This document shows, one piece after another, positions 54,862-63,115 of a stretch of 64,000 nucleotides of DNA (position 1 is the first letter of the stretch; the number at the start of each line of letters is the position of its first letter). The DNA comes from Aquiflexum lacus (GTDB lineage Bacteria; Bacteroidota; Bacteroidia; Cytophagales; Cyclobacteriaceae), in assembly GCF_015476655.1 (NCBI RefSeq), contig NZ_JABFHF010000030.1, positions 1 to 64,000 of the forward strand, written 5' to 3'. A program made the translations under genes and the position numbers. The notes below the pieces were generated by a model. The model made no database searches. It saw only the letters and a program-made list of their open reading frames with translations, and had not been told where the DNA came from.

Positions 54862-55443
54862 TTATTTCTTTCCTTTTTTCCTCTCCTCAATCCTAGCTCT
54901 CGTCATCCTTTCTCTCAATCCTCCCTCTTTTATAAAAGCAATCTCCAATTGCTTTATCTGCTGCTTAAGCAGATAGGTGCAGATTTTTATTAGGGTGATC
55001 ATGGCATTTGCGCAGATTTCGGGGTCTTCGTGCTCGATGGCTTTTTGGAAGGTATCGTAGGTTGGTGTGGGGACACTCTTGTTCAACTCACGGACGCGGG
55101 CCACTAGGCGATGATCCTTTTCCCAAATAGGAAGCTTCCTGGTTCTCAAAAAGTCCTGATAGTCAATCTGCAACTCTTCCAAACTTGCCCGGGCTACATT
55201 GGTAAGCTTGATTTCCATTTCTTTGGAAGTGGCGGAAGCCATGCTGCCCTCCGCGATATTCTGCTTGCCACTGCGGGCGGCTTGGACCATTTGTCCTACG
55301 GTGCGGTCATATTTATGAAAAAAGCGATTGGTGAAATACACGGTCCCATCATAGATGATTTCTGCTTTCTGATAACTGAACAGATTGCGGTAACCTCCAT
55401 GGGAGGGGATAAAGCCTTCGGTATTTTTATCCTGATCGCTCAT
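54862..55443 (-). CDS. four-helix-bundle (S23/IVP-like, suffix-domain) protein
   Basis: 193 residues: helical throughout, with GQMVQAARSGKQNIAEGSMA, the hallmark of the four-helix-bundle family related to 23S intervening-sequence proteins, then MEIKLTNVARASLEEL. A C-terminal basic helical tail fits the longer suffix form. Members often lie in restriction and retroelement loci; the role is unknown. It is 33 bp downstream of the UDG-like gene and in the hsd transcription unit. Confidence 0.85.
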   Translation of the reverse strand: MSDQDKNTEGFIPSHGGYRNLFSYQKAEIIYDGTVYFTNRFFHKYDRTVGQMVQAARSGKQNIAEGSMASATSKEMEIKLTNVARASLEELQIDYQDFLRTRKLPIWEKDHRLVARVRELNKSVPTPTYDTFQKAIEHEDPEICANAMITLIKICTYLLKQQIKQLEIAFIKEGGLRERMTRARIEERKKGKK

Positions 55444-55476
55444 TTTTTATGATGACATTCCTGATTGCATTTTCGA

Positions 55477-56052
55477 TTATCGGATTCGCTCTTTATAAAT
55501 CCCCAATTTGTAAATCATAGTTTCTCCTTTTTTACCTCTATTCAGTGGCATAGGCAAAACTGTGCAAGAGATCTCCCTATTGTTTAAGTTAAATGTAAGA
55601 AATTCCGGTGAATGAATTTCATTTCGAATCTGATTGATTGGGACAGGGTCCTCCCCTTTTAGGGAATGAAGAAACCACAATGCTGCATTTTTGTAGAGAA
55701 AAAGTAATTGGGTTATTTCGGTGTCCGCTATAAGCGATTTTATATTATTGTAGGAATACGGAATAATATCGCTGTCTTGTACCGAGTTCATATCCTTTCT
55801 ATCAAAATCTAAAATGATGTCAGTTAAAGACAGTGAAAGGTTTTCCAAGATTTTTATTTTTTCGTTTTCTGGGATCAAATATTTATTTCTGGGAACTGTA
55901 TTCTCATCTTTGTCTAAGGCATAAAGGATATCCCACAATCTTGTTTTTGGAGTATTGGAAAAGTAAAACGTAGCTGTTTCCGGTGGCAAAGTTCCAATCA
56001 GTAAGGATTTGGAATGCTGAAAAATGATGGGTTTAAAGGGATGTCTTCTCAT
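55477..56052 (-). CDS. uracil-DNA-glycosylase-superfamily-like protein
   Basis: 191 residues. The N-terminus SLLIGTLPPETATFYFSNTP followed by KTRLWDILYAL resembles the first motif and helix of the hypoxanthine/MUG-like branch of the UDG fold (GSFPS...YYxHPRNxFW). The late His motif is replaced by VLPMPLNRGKKG, so catalysis is uncertain. Its ATG overlaps the hsdS stop (ATGA), so it is made with the specificity subunit. Not a standard R-M component; it may act on modified bases in phage DNA. Confidence 0.65.
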   Translation of the reverse strand: MRRHPFKPIIFQHSKSLLIGTLPPETATFYFSNTPKTRLWDILYALDKDENTVPRNKYLIPENEKIKILENLSLSLTDIILDFDRKDMNSVQDSDIIPYSYNNIKSLIADTEITQLLFLYKNAALWFLHSLKGEDPVPINQIRNEIHSPEFLTFNLNNREISCTVLPMPLNRGKKGETMIYKLGIYKERIR

Positions 56053-57296
56053 ACCTCCACCCCCCTTTCAGTTTTCAACTCCCCCGCAAACGCCTTTTGC
56101 AAGATTGATTTTTTCAGCTCTTCCAAATCATCCAATTTCTTTTGGTAGATGGCTTCCAACTTTTGCGTTTCGTCTCGCAGGGCATCTAGTTGATGGACGA
56201 TGGTTTGTTGTTCTTTGAATGGAATATTTGGAACTTGAGAATCTGTAATTGCCCCAATTCCAACATTGCCTTGACCAACTGTTCCTGTTTCATTTGCAAA
56301 ATATTGGTCTTTGAAAATATTTGTCCAAGAGAAATAAAGGAAGAATTTGGGCAAATATTCTTTCTTAAAACGAATTGCAGCGATTCGCTGATTTAATAAA
56401 TAGTTTTCTCTTTCAATTATTACAGTAAATCCATAGTCCCGTTTATTCTTTGTGCCTGTTTGAGTTATGATAACATCTTTTGGAATTAGAAGTGCTTTTG
56501 ATAGAGCTTTCTCTTCAAGCTCATCAATAAAAACAGGACTTTCATTTTCCCTAATTATTCCTGGGCGAACATTACCCATTCTGATAACTTGATATTTTCC
56601 TTCCTTTTTGAAATCACCGCTTTTGAAGGAATATCCACCAATTACTTTTGCTACATCAGAAATTCTTTTTGTTTCTCTCTCCTCAAAAAGTTTTTCAAAC
56701 ACCCCCTGCAAATAACTTTCAAAAAGCTCCTTCGCATTTTTGAGGTTTTGTTCGGCATTGGCTTTGGCCTTGGCTATGGCGGCAAAGGCTTCATCTAATA
56801 TGGAAACTATGCGTTGTTGTTCGGGGAGAGGTGGGATTGGGATTGGCAAATCTTTAATAAAAGGGAGTTTTACCCCTTGAACAGTAGCTCCTGTTCCTTC
56901 TTCAACTATTAAATGTGAAATACTTTTGATCCATTGAAATAGAAATCCATTGTCAAGTTGTTTAGATTTCTTTGGGACTATACCACGCAAATCCTGATTG
57001 ATTGCAGTATCTTTTTCGATTAGACAAACTTTACCTAAACCAACCCTAGTTGCAATTATGACATTACCTTTCGGGATAATATTGGTTGAACTTTTCTTTA
57101 CTGCTTCTTCTGTAATTTTAAATTCAGTATCGGAGATAATTTCAGACTTCATATCTCTAACTGTTGCCCAAAAAATATCTCCTTCATAGAATTTCAAGTT
57201 CTTTTTTGAAGGCGTTCCCCCACCAATTAAATCACAAACTTCGCCCAACTTCTTTATTTCCCAACCCTCTGGTAATTGAGCCTGCCCAACCTTCAT
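56049..57296 (-). CDS. hsdS: type I restriction enzyme, specificity subunit
   Basis: About 415 residues with two target-recognition domains (about 10-165 and 200-365). Each is followed by a conserved coiled-coil spacer (PLPEQQRIVSILDEAFAAIA and PFKEQQTIVHQLDALRDETQ). The first domain begins LPEGWEIKKLGEVCDLIGGG. It determines the recognition sequence for both HsdM and HsdR. The start at 57296 overlaps the rhuM-like stop; an upstream in-frame extension lies inside that gene. It looks intact. Confidence 0.94.
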   Translation of the reverse strand: MKVGQAQLPEGWEIKKLGEVCDLIGGGTPSKKNLKFYEGDIFWATVRDMKSEIISDTEFKITEEAVKKSSTNIIPKGNVIIATRVGLGKVCLIEKDTAINQDLRGIVPKKSKQLDNGFLFQWIKSISHLIVEEGTGATVQGVKLPFIKDLPIPIPPLPEQQRIVSILDEAFAAIAKAKANAEQNLKNAKELFESYLQGVFEKLFEERETKRISDVAKVIGGYSFKSGDFKKEGKYQVIRMGNVRPGIIRENESPVFIDELEEKALSKALLIPKDVIITQTGTKNKRDYGFTVIIERENYLLNQRIAAIRFKKEYLPKFFLYFSWTNIFKDQYFANETGTVGQGNVGIGAITDSQVPNIPFKEQQTIVHQLDALRDETQKLEAIYQKKLDDLEELKKSILQKAFAGELKTERGVEV

Positions 57297-58180
57297 ATCA
57301 AACCCTTTATTTCGTTCATAATTCCTTCCACCGACTTCGCTTCCAACTTTGAAAATGCAAACCACTTCTTTCCCAAGTCTTTCAGCGAAGCACCCAGATG
57401 ATACACTTCTTTGCCATCAATAACCAAAAAACGGTCGTGGCTTTGGTTGAAGGTTTTTAGTTCAAAGTTGCCGTATTGGGCATTGGCTTTTTGTACATCT
57501 AATAGCAGTTGTTTGTTTGCCTGCCCTGAGCCTGTCGAAGGGGTTTTGGTGAGTAAGAGCACTCTTACGCCTTTTTCTTTTTTGGCTAAGTGGGTGAGGG
57601 TGTTTTCGTCTATGTAATTATCAATAAGTACTATGCTATGCTTAGCAGAACGGATGATGCGGGAGGCTAATTCGTAAGCATCAAAAATTTGTCCGTTAAA
57701 AAATACGCCCTGTGTGGGTATAAGGTGGGTATTGATTTGTAGGTCTATTTGGTTTACTTTATCCGTAAGGGCTTGCACATTATCTTCTATTCTGTTCATG
57801 CGGTTGTTGATGGCGTAGCCTTTGAGCAGATAATCTTTTAATCGTTGGGTAGCCCATTGTCGAAATTGAGTGCCACGTTTAGAATTTACTCTAAAACCTA
57901 CTGAAAGGATTGCATCAAGGTTATAAAATTTGATACTTCTTTTGACATTTCTATTACCTTCTTTTTGAACTACCGAGAAAAGCTCGGTAGTTGAATTTTC
58001 ATCCAGTTCTTGCTCTTTGTAAATATTTTTAAGATGTAGGCCTATAGTGTCTGTATCCTTATCAAACAATAATCCCATTTGTTTTTGAGTGAGCCAAATC
58101 GTTTCTTTTTCATCATCAATTCTTACCTCAATGTGCTCTGAGAGTTCGTCGGATTGATATAATACAATTTCGCCTTTCAT
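57293..58180 (-). CDS. RhuM-family protein with PLD-like C-terminus
   Basis: About 295 residues. The N-terminal RhuM domain (about 1-170) is a winged-helix-like DNA-binding domain (WLTQKQMGLLFDKDTDTI, then KFYNLDAILSVGFRVNSKRG). The C-terminal part contains an HxRx4D motif (SHDRFLVID), a PLD/HKD-like site with Lys replaced by Arg, and GASLKDLG. An in-frame GC-rich insertion (57523-57543) resembling the CCTGAGCCTGTCGAAGG repeat encodes STGSGQA. It overlaps hsdM and hsdS by ATGA. Such genes recur in type I operons; the function is unclear. Confidence 0.85.
   Translation of the reverse strand: MKGEIVLYQSDELSEHIEVRIDDEKETIWLTQKQMGLLFDKDTDTIGLHLKNIYKEQELDENSTTELFSVVQKEGNRNVKRSIKFYNLDAILSVGFRVNSKRGTQFRQWATQRLKDYLLKGYAINNRMNRIEDNVQALTDKVNQIDLQINTHLIPTQGVFFNGQIFDAYELASRIIRSAKHSIVLIDNYIDENTLTHLAKKEKGVRVLLLTKTPSTGSGQANKQLLLDVQKANAQYGNFELKTFNQSHDRFLVIDGKEVYHLGASLKDLGKKWFAFSKLEAKSVEGIMNEIKGLI
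57523..57543. repeat. REP-like element inside the rhuM-like gene
   Basis: The plus strand contains CCTGAGCCTGTCGAAGG, a repeat core found dispersed in many bacterial genomes. It is in frame and adds about seven residues between two structural segments. Confidence 0.75.
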
Positions 58181-58181
58181 G

Positions 58182-59672
58182 TCAAAGCAGGCTTTTGATT
58201 GATTCCAAAATCTCCGCACTTTCTTCGTCCAAGGCTTTAATTTCTTCCAATATAGCCTGTGGTTGGCGAAGGGCGGCCTCTTCTTTTTTATTGGGGTTTT
58301 TGACACTCAAATCAAAAGTACTTTGATCTATATCTTTGATAGCGACTGTCCAGGAATTTTGGGAGAGACCCTTTGTTTCACTCAGGCTGACAAATTCCGC
58401 CAGATCATTTTCATTCAGTGGATTGGTCTTGCCCAGATTACGGCCGGGGTTGAGTTGGTAGAACCATACCTTTTGGGTGGCTTTGCCCTTTTCGAAGAAC
58501 AGCACCACGGTTTTGACTCCCGCACCGGTAAAGGTTCCGCCCGGCAAATCCAATACGGTGTGCAGGTTGCAGTTTTCCAATAAGGTTTTGCGTATGGCGA
58601 CGGTGGCATTGTCGGTATTGCTCAAAAAGGTGTTTTTGATCACCACACCGGCTTTGCCGCCTGCTTTCAGGATTTTGATAAAGTGCTGCAAAAAGAGGGA
58701 AGCGGTTTCCCCTGTTTTGATGGGGAAGTTTTGTTGCACTTCGGCACGTTCTTTACCTCCAAAAGGGGGATTGGCAAGCACCACATCATAGCGGTCTTTT
58801 TCCTGAATATCGGCAAGGTTTTCGGCAAGGGTGTTGGTGTGGATGATATTGGGTGCCTCCACGCCATGCAAAATCATATTCATAATGCCGATGATATAGG
58901 CCAATGATTTTTTCTCTTTGCCGTAGAAGGTGCGCTTCTGCAAAGTCTCCCAATCCTTGGTAGAGAGACCCTTGCCCTTGGCAGAGGCTTGCGCCACCAT
59001 ATAATTGAACGACTCGCACAAAAATCCCATGCTGCCCCCTGCCCCATCATAGACCGTTTGGCCGATCTGGGGATTTACTACTTGGATGATGGTCCTTATC
59101 AGTGGCCGGGGCGTGTAGTATTCGCCGCCATTCCGCCCGGCATTGCCCATGTTCTGTATTTTGGCTTCATACAGGTGGCTCATTTCGTGCTTCTCTGCAT
59201 GGGTCCGGAACCGCAACTCATCTATCCGATTGATCACTTCCCGCAAATTGTAACCGCTTTGGATGCGGTTTTTGAGTTCGCTGAAAATCTCTCCAATTTT
59301 GTATTCAATGGTGTCTGCACTCTCGGCGCTTTGCTTAAACTTTTTGAGGTAAGGAAAGAGTCGGTTGTTTACAAAGTCGGTCAGGTCGTCCCCGGTCAGG
59401 GCTTTGTGGTGGTCGAGGACCTCCGACCTGCCGCCCCCATTGGAGGTGGAGATCTTGGGCATGGCCCAAACTGTCCATTGGTAGTCCCTGTCAATGATTG
59501 GGCTGTAAGTCTTACCGGTGAGTTCGGCCGCTGTGGCCCGGTCCTTCTCCAAGTCATCCAAATATTTGAGAAACAAAATCCAGGAAGTCTGCTCCACATA
59601 ATCCAATTCACTCCCACAACCCGCATCCTTGTGCAGTATATCGTCAATATTTTTAAAAGTCTGTTCGAACAT
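58182..59672 (-). CDS. hsdM: type I restriction enzyme, M subunit (N6-adenine methyltransferase)
   Basis: 496 residues. The N-terminal HsdM helical domain (about 1-150) is followed by the methyltransferase. The catalytic motif is NPPF (VVLANPPFGGKE) and motif I is YDGAGGSMGFLCE, where the common Cys of D-x-x-C-G is Gly. It methylates adenine to protect host DNA. It is the first gene of the hsd operon, separated from the upstream AAA/DUF4435 pair by a strong terminator. Visibly more GC-rich than that pair. Confidence 0.95.
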   Translation of the reverse strand: MFEQTFKNIDDILHKDAGCGSELDYVEQTSWILFLKYLDDLEKDRATAAELTGKTYSPIIDRDYQWTVWAMPKISTSNGGGRSEVLDHHKALTGDDLTDFVNNRLFPYLKKFKQSAESADTIEYKIGEIFSELKNRIQSGYNLREVINRIDELRFRTHAEKHEMSHLYEAKIQNMGNAGRNGGEYYTPRPLIRTIIQVVNPQIGQTVYDGAGGSMGFLCESFNYMVAQASAKGKGLSTKDWETLQKRTFYGKEKKSLAYIIGIMNMILHGVEAPNIIHTNTLAENLADIQEKDRYDVVLANPPFGGKERAEVQQNFPIKTGETASLFLQHFIKILKAGGKAGVVIKNTFLSNTDNATVAIRKTLLENCNLHTVLDLPGGTFTGAGVKTVVLFFEKGKATQKVWFYQLNPGRNLGKTNPLNENDLAEFVSLSETKGLSQNSWTVAIKDIDQSTFDLSVKNPNKKEEAALRQPQAILEEIKALDEESAEILESIKSLL

Positions 59673-59794
59673 TTTTTTGGTTTATTTCAATTGTCTAAAA
59701 CTATCACTATCCACTTAATAATCAAAAAAAAGCTTTTTACTAGTGCTTACTTTTCTCATTAAGTAAAAAAAATCCCCGACTTAAAGCCACTAGC

Positions 59795-59835
59795 AAAAAG
59801 CCCTGATAGATGAATGCATCAATCAGGGCTTTTTT
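59795..59835 (-). terminator. strong hairpin terminator between the DUF4435 and hsdM genes
   Basis: A 13-bp stem (AAAAAGCCCTGAT and complement) plus an inner GATG/CATC stem. A/T runs on both sides allow termination in either direction. A weaker outer pairing (CACTAG/CTAGTG) encloses it. It separates the two defence units. Confidence 0.85.
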
Positions 59836-59873
59836 CAAGGGCTTTTCTCTAGTGGGCTAAATGTTGGCGGTAG

Positions 59874-60758
59874 TTATTCTCTTAGGTAGTTGGTTTTACA
59901 TTTATTCTCCAACACTCTTATTTTTTTATATAAATCAGTAGTAATGAAATTGTTCCATTCGTATGCTAGTATATTCTCTTTAAGAAAAGCTTCACTTTCA
60001 ACTTCTTTTGTTCCTAAAACCTTTTTTAAACCTAAACAAATTACCTCTCCAAAATCGTGACCACAATTCAATTTAGAGTTTTCATAATCTTCATTTTTGA
60101 TAATAATCTTCAGTTTATTTAAAATAATTTCATTGGCAATAAGCTTTTCTTTAGTTCTGCCTCTACTGTAATTTGTGATGGTTTCCACTAATTTTTCTAA
60201 TGCAATTAATTCATATTTATTTTTGTCAATGAACTTTGAATAATCAATGTTTTTTTTATGTTGGTCATTAGCTTTAAAGCATAAATGCAAACCTTCCCTT
60301 TTGTTTAGAATTTTTAAGTAAGATAACGGTTTTAATAAATTATGAGTATATTCCTTCAAACATTCCGTTTTTTTCTCGTCTTTGAATTTTTCAACCTTAT
60401 CTAAAGAACAATAGCTATTAAATATTGTATTAAATGATTGTTCAAGACAAAGAACATTAATATCATGATCATCTGTTAAAATTACTTCATCATCTAAATT
60501 CGAATTTTCTGGAATGATGTCTCTAAGATCTTTGTCTATAATCCCAATCACTTTATCGAAATTTCTATCTTTAAGTAGTTTGATTATTGCTATTAACTTT
60601 TCCCATCCAAATGTTATTTCAATTTGTGAATTATTGTTTTTAAACTTTAGAAAAAATAATCTATCGTGCGACCCTTCAACTAAAATGAAATTGTCAAACT
60701 TCTTTCTTCTTTGAATTATAGAGTTTGCAATACGGTCTAAAGTTATTGCCTCTCTCAT
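59874..60758 (-). CDS. DUF4435 / TOPRIM-like effector (AriB-like)
   Basis: 294 residues. The N-terminal TOPRIM-type region has the conserved Glu in FILVEGSHDRLFF (about residues 25-37) and a DxD in GIIDKDLRD (about 73-81), then LTDDHDINVLCL; this is the DUF4435 signature. In PARIS, AriB is a TOPRIM nuclease released by AriA when a phage anti-restriction protein is sensed, cutting tRNA. It overlaps the ATPase gene by 4 bp. The assignment is by motif and context, so treat as PARIS-like. Confidence 0.85.
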   Translation of the reverse strand: MREAITLDRIANSIIQRRKKFDNFILVEGSHDRLFFLKFKNNNSQIEITFGWEKLIAIIKLLKDRNFDKVIGIIDKDLRDIIPENSNLDDEVILTDDHDINVLCLEQSFNTIFNSYCSLDKVEKFKDEKKTECLKEYTHNLLKPLSYLKILNKREGLHLCFKANDQHKKNIDYSKFIDKNKYELIALEKLVETITNYSRGRTKEKLIANEIILNKLKIIIKNEDYENSKLNCGHDFGEVICLGLKKVLGTKEVESEAFLKENILAYEWNNFITTDLYKKIRVLENKCKTNYLRE

Positions 60759-62128
60759 TTAAGTTCTATTGTTAAATCCCAGTTATTGTTGATTATGTCA
60801 GGCGAATGTGTCGCTATAATACTTTTGATATTATTTAACTTGTTGATTTCTAACAAATCATTAATAAACTCATTTTGCCATGTAATATGGAGAGATATTT
60901 CTGGCTCATCAATCAATATCAGAGAGTTTTCTGGAGTATTAAATAAAAGCTCGTAAAATAAAACAAGCTCATGTTGTTCACCCGATGATAAATTTGAAAG
61001 TGGTATAATTTTGTTTGTGATGGTAGATTTAAAAACAAAACCTTCATTCTTGGTAACGGAAAACTTCTTGTAGTTAAACCTTTTGTTTATTATATCTATT
61101 AATGTATTAAGCTTTAAACTCAATTCATTATAAACACTTAGTTTATCATTACTATCATCAATGTAAATTTCTAAAACATCCCTCAATGTTTCATTATCTC
61201 TGTATTCTTGATTTAGGTTAATTGGGACAAGTGCTTCCTCACCTTGTTCAAGTAACCCTACCTTTATTAAAAATGAACGCCTTTTTTCCAACTCATTTAA
61301 TGAATTGTCAATAGAAGTGTTTGATGTGGTATTTATTGAAGTGATTTTTTCAATAAGTCGATTTGTATAGGTTCTATCTAACTTTGTAGATAAATTAGTT
61401 GCTTCTAACGTTTTGTTACGGATTATTTCTTTTAGTTCACTTGAATATTGTATTACTGAGCTTTTATATTCTTTTTCCTCTGTATTTAACTTTGTCAGCA
61501 GTCGTTGTGTTTCAACAAGTTTAACTTTTATTGACTTAGTGATATTATCAAACCACTCGGGAACAGATTTATTATTGAATTCATCAATAATTTCTTTGGG
61601 TAGATATTTAGAATATAATTCTAGTAATTCATTTGTACTAGAAATTATCCCAGTGCTTAAATCAAGCCAACGATCATGACCGACTCTTTCAATATTTGAT
61701 GGTATGAAATTTCTAAATATGGAGTAGAATCTATTAGCACTGTTTCTTCTATAAACTCCCTGTCTTTCATTTTTGTAATGTTCAATTATGTCATCAGACT
61801 TAATTGTAAATTTATTTCCTTTTTTGGAGTTAGCAGTTTTATAATTTATGTTAAGTATGTAATCCTCATAACGTAAATTGATTTTACTTTCTTTGGTTAT
61901 CTTATTGATTTCTAAAATTGATGAGTCATCGAATTCAATGGAGAACAATTCAAAATCATATTTTCCTATTTCATAAAGGTCGTTTTCAAATAGACTTTTA
62001 ATCATTTTTAGTATGACAGTCTTTCCTAGTCCATTTTCACCTAAAATTAATGTAATAGTCCCTTCTTTTATTTGGATTTCATGATTAAAAACCCCGTATA
62101 GCTTGTTTATTATTATTTTATTTATCAT
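60755..62128 (-). CDS. AAA/OLD-type ATPase (AriA-like)
   Basis: 457 residues of the SMC/ABC-like AAA group. Walker A is LILGENGLGKTVIL at about residues 27-40. A coiled-coil rich middle follows, then the ABC signature region LSNLSSGEQHELVLFYELL, Walker B SLILIDEPEISLHI and the switch His in IIATHSPDII. All nucleotide-binding elements are intact. It pairs with a DUF4435 gene in one operon, the gene order and content of PARIS. AT-rich compared with the neighbouring hsdM. Confidence 0.87.
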   Translation of the reverse strand: MINKIIINKLYGVFNHEIQIKEGTITLILGENGLGKTVILKMIKSLFENDLYEIGKYDFELFSIEFDDSSILEINKITKESKINLRYEDYILNINYKTANSKKGNKFTIKSDDIIEHYKNERQGVYRRNSANRFYSIFRNFIPSNIERVGHDRWLDLSTGIISSTNELLELYSKYLPKEIIDEFNNKSVPEWFDNITKSIKVKLVETQRLLTKLNTEEKEYKSSVIQYSSELKEIIRNKTLEATNLSTKLDRTYTNRLIEKITSINTTSNTSIDNSLNELEKRRSFLIKVGLLEQGEEALVPINLNQEYRDNETLRDVLEIYIDDSNDKLSVYNELSLKLNTLIDIINKRFNYKKFSVTKNEGFVFKSTITNKIIPLSNLSSGEQHELVLFYELLFNTPENSLILIDEPEISLHITWQNEFINDLLEINKLNNIKSIIATHSPDIINNNWDLTIELK

Positions 62129-62507
62129 TTGATTTTATGTATGTCATTTATAATTAACGCCACTTATTTATACATAAACCCGATCTTTTCATACCACATA
62201 CAATAAATAGATACAGGGTACTATGCTTTTATTCTCTAAACCTAACAAATTCTTCCCCCACAAAAAATACCGTAAACAGGGTATTTTTTCTATTTGGGAT
62301 TTTATTTTGTGGAATGATTATTTCTATCGGCGTATTGCAGAGGATTTATTTAGCTAATTATTGATGGCCTACTTTTAATCCTGGGTGGGCAAAAAATTTT
62401 TTACCTAAAAAATGAATACTAACTATTGTTTTTTCATTTTCCTTTCACTAACTTTTATTACAGTTTTTTACTGTTCGTATATTTGTTTTATTATAACCCT
62501 AATTTTT
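62129..62507. other. intergenic region with right island border
   Basis: 379 bp containing the right copy of the flanking repeat (62226-62289) and an AT-rich leader. No gene is called. Confidence 0.6.
62226..62289 (+). repeat. right copy of the island-flanking direct repeat
   Basis: Similar over ~62 bp to 50190-50251, same orientation, with an identical ATACCGTAAACAGGGTATTT core. Confidence 0.75.
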
Positions 62508-62633
62508 ATGGAAAATCGAATCTCGATTGAGATCCCTGAAGCGGATCTTGCGGCTGCCAAAGCCGCACTTCAGCAGGTGCAAAGTATTTTAGCGCCTTAT
62601 GTGATTGCCCCCATTTCCGAAGTACCCCTCTGA
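62508..62633 (+). pseudogene. truncated small gene of a Bacteroidota-specific family
   Basis: A 41-codon frame begins MENRISIEIPEADLAAAKAA. It matches, from memory, the N-terminus of a longer (about 150-residue) conserved Bacteroidota family that continues with a charged helical domain. Here the frame stops right after QQVQSILAPYVIAPISEVPL. The rest of the gene is absent, suggesting truncation at the island edge. An upstream in-frame extension is hydrophobic and unlikely to be native. Confidence 0.5.
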
Positions 62634-63115
62634 ACTGGATTTTGATAAAATTGCTTTAGCCCTACTTTGTCAAATTAAAAGAGAAGTCAAAAATTTACTT
62701 TTCTATTCAATAATTCTGGAGAATGAAGGAAATGTCCCTTTAAGGACCTTAGGAATCGATATCAAAATAATTTTTTAGAAAGAGAAGTAGTATCTGTCTT
62801 CCACTATTTAGACTTTTCCGGCCTCCATCCCCTACAAATACCCGACTCAATCCCCATAAGAACCTCACCGGTTTCCCCGAAATAATCGGGGCAAGCTGTG
62901 CAACAGCGCTTTCATTGTTCGTGATATGCACGCAACGAAAGCTTAGTTGTTGTGTGTAGTTTATATTCTTATATTTCATTTTTTCTATTGGTTTTCCACA
63001 AATTCATTTCTCTCTAATTCTCTTAACTTTTTGTGCAGACTTCCTTATAAATGACATGATCCGCAAACAAAAAAGAAAGCCAACACAAAAGTGATGACTT
63101 TCTATATGTGGTTGC
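62634..63115. other. intergenic region with palindromes
   Basis: 482 bp. It contains a perfect hairpin CCCCGA/TCGGGG (62875-62891) and an imperfect long hairpin with GCTTTC/GAAAGC ends (62908-62942). A 76-codon minus-strand frame across them looks spurious. Nothing else is recognised. Confidence 0.6.

Noticed and set aside
58989-59762. 257-codon plus-strand gene opposite hsdM
   Set aside because: It lies wholly antisense to a well-supported hsdM gene and has no recognisable product; it results from third-position bias.
62749-62979. 76-codon minus-strand gene
   Set aside because: It spans two palindromes, has no family resemblance and no promoter; more likely chance.
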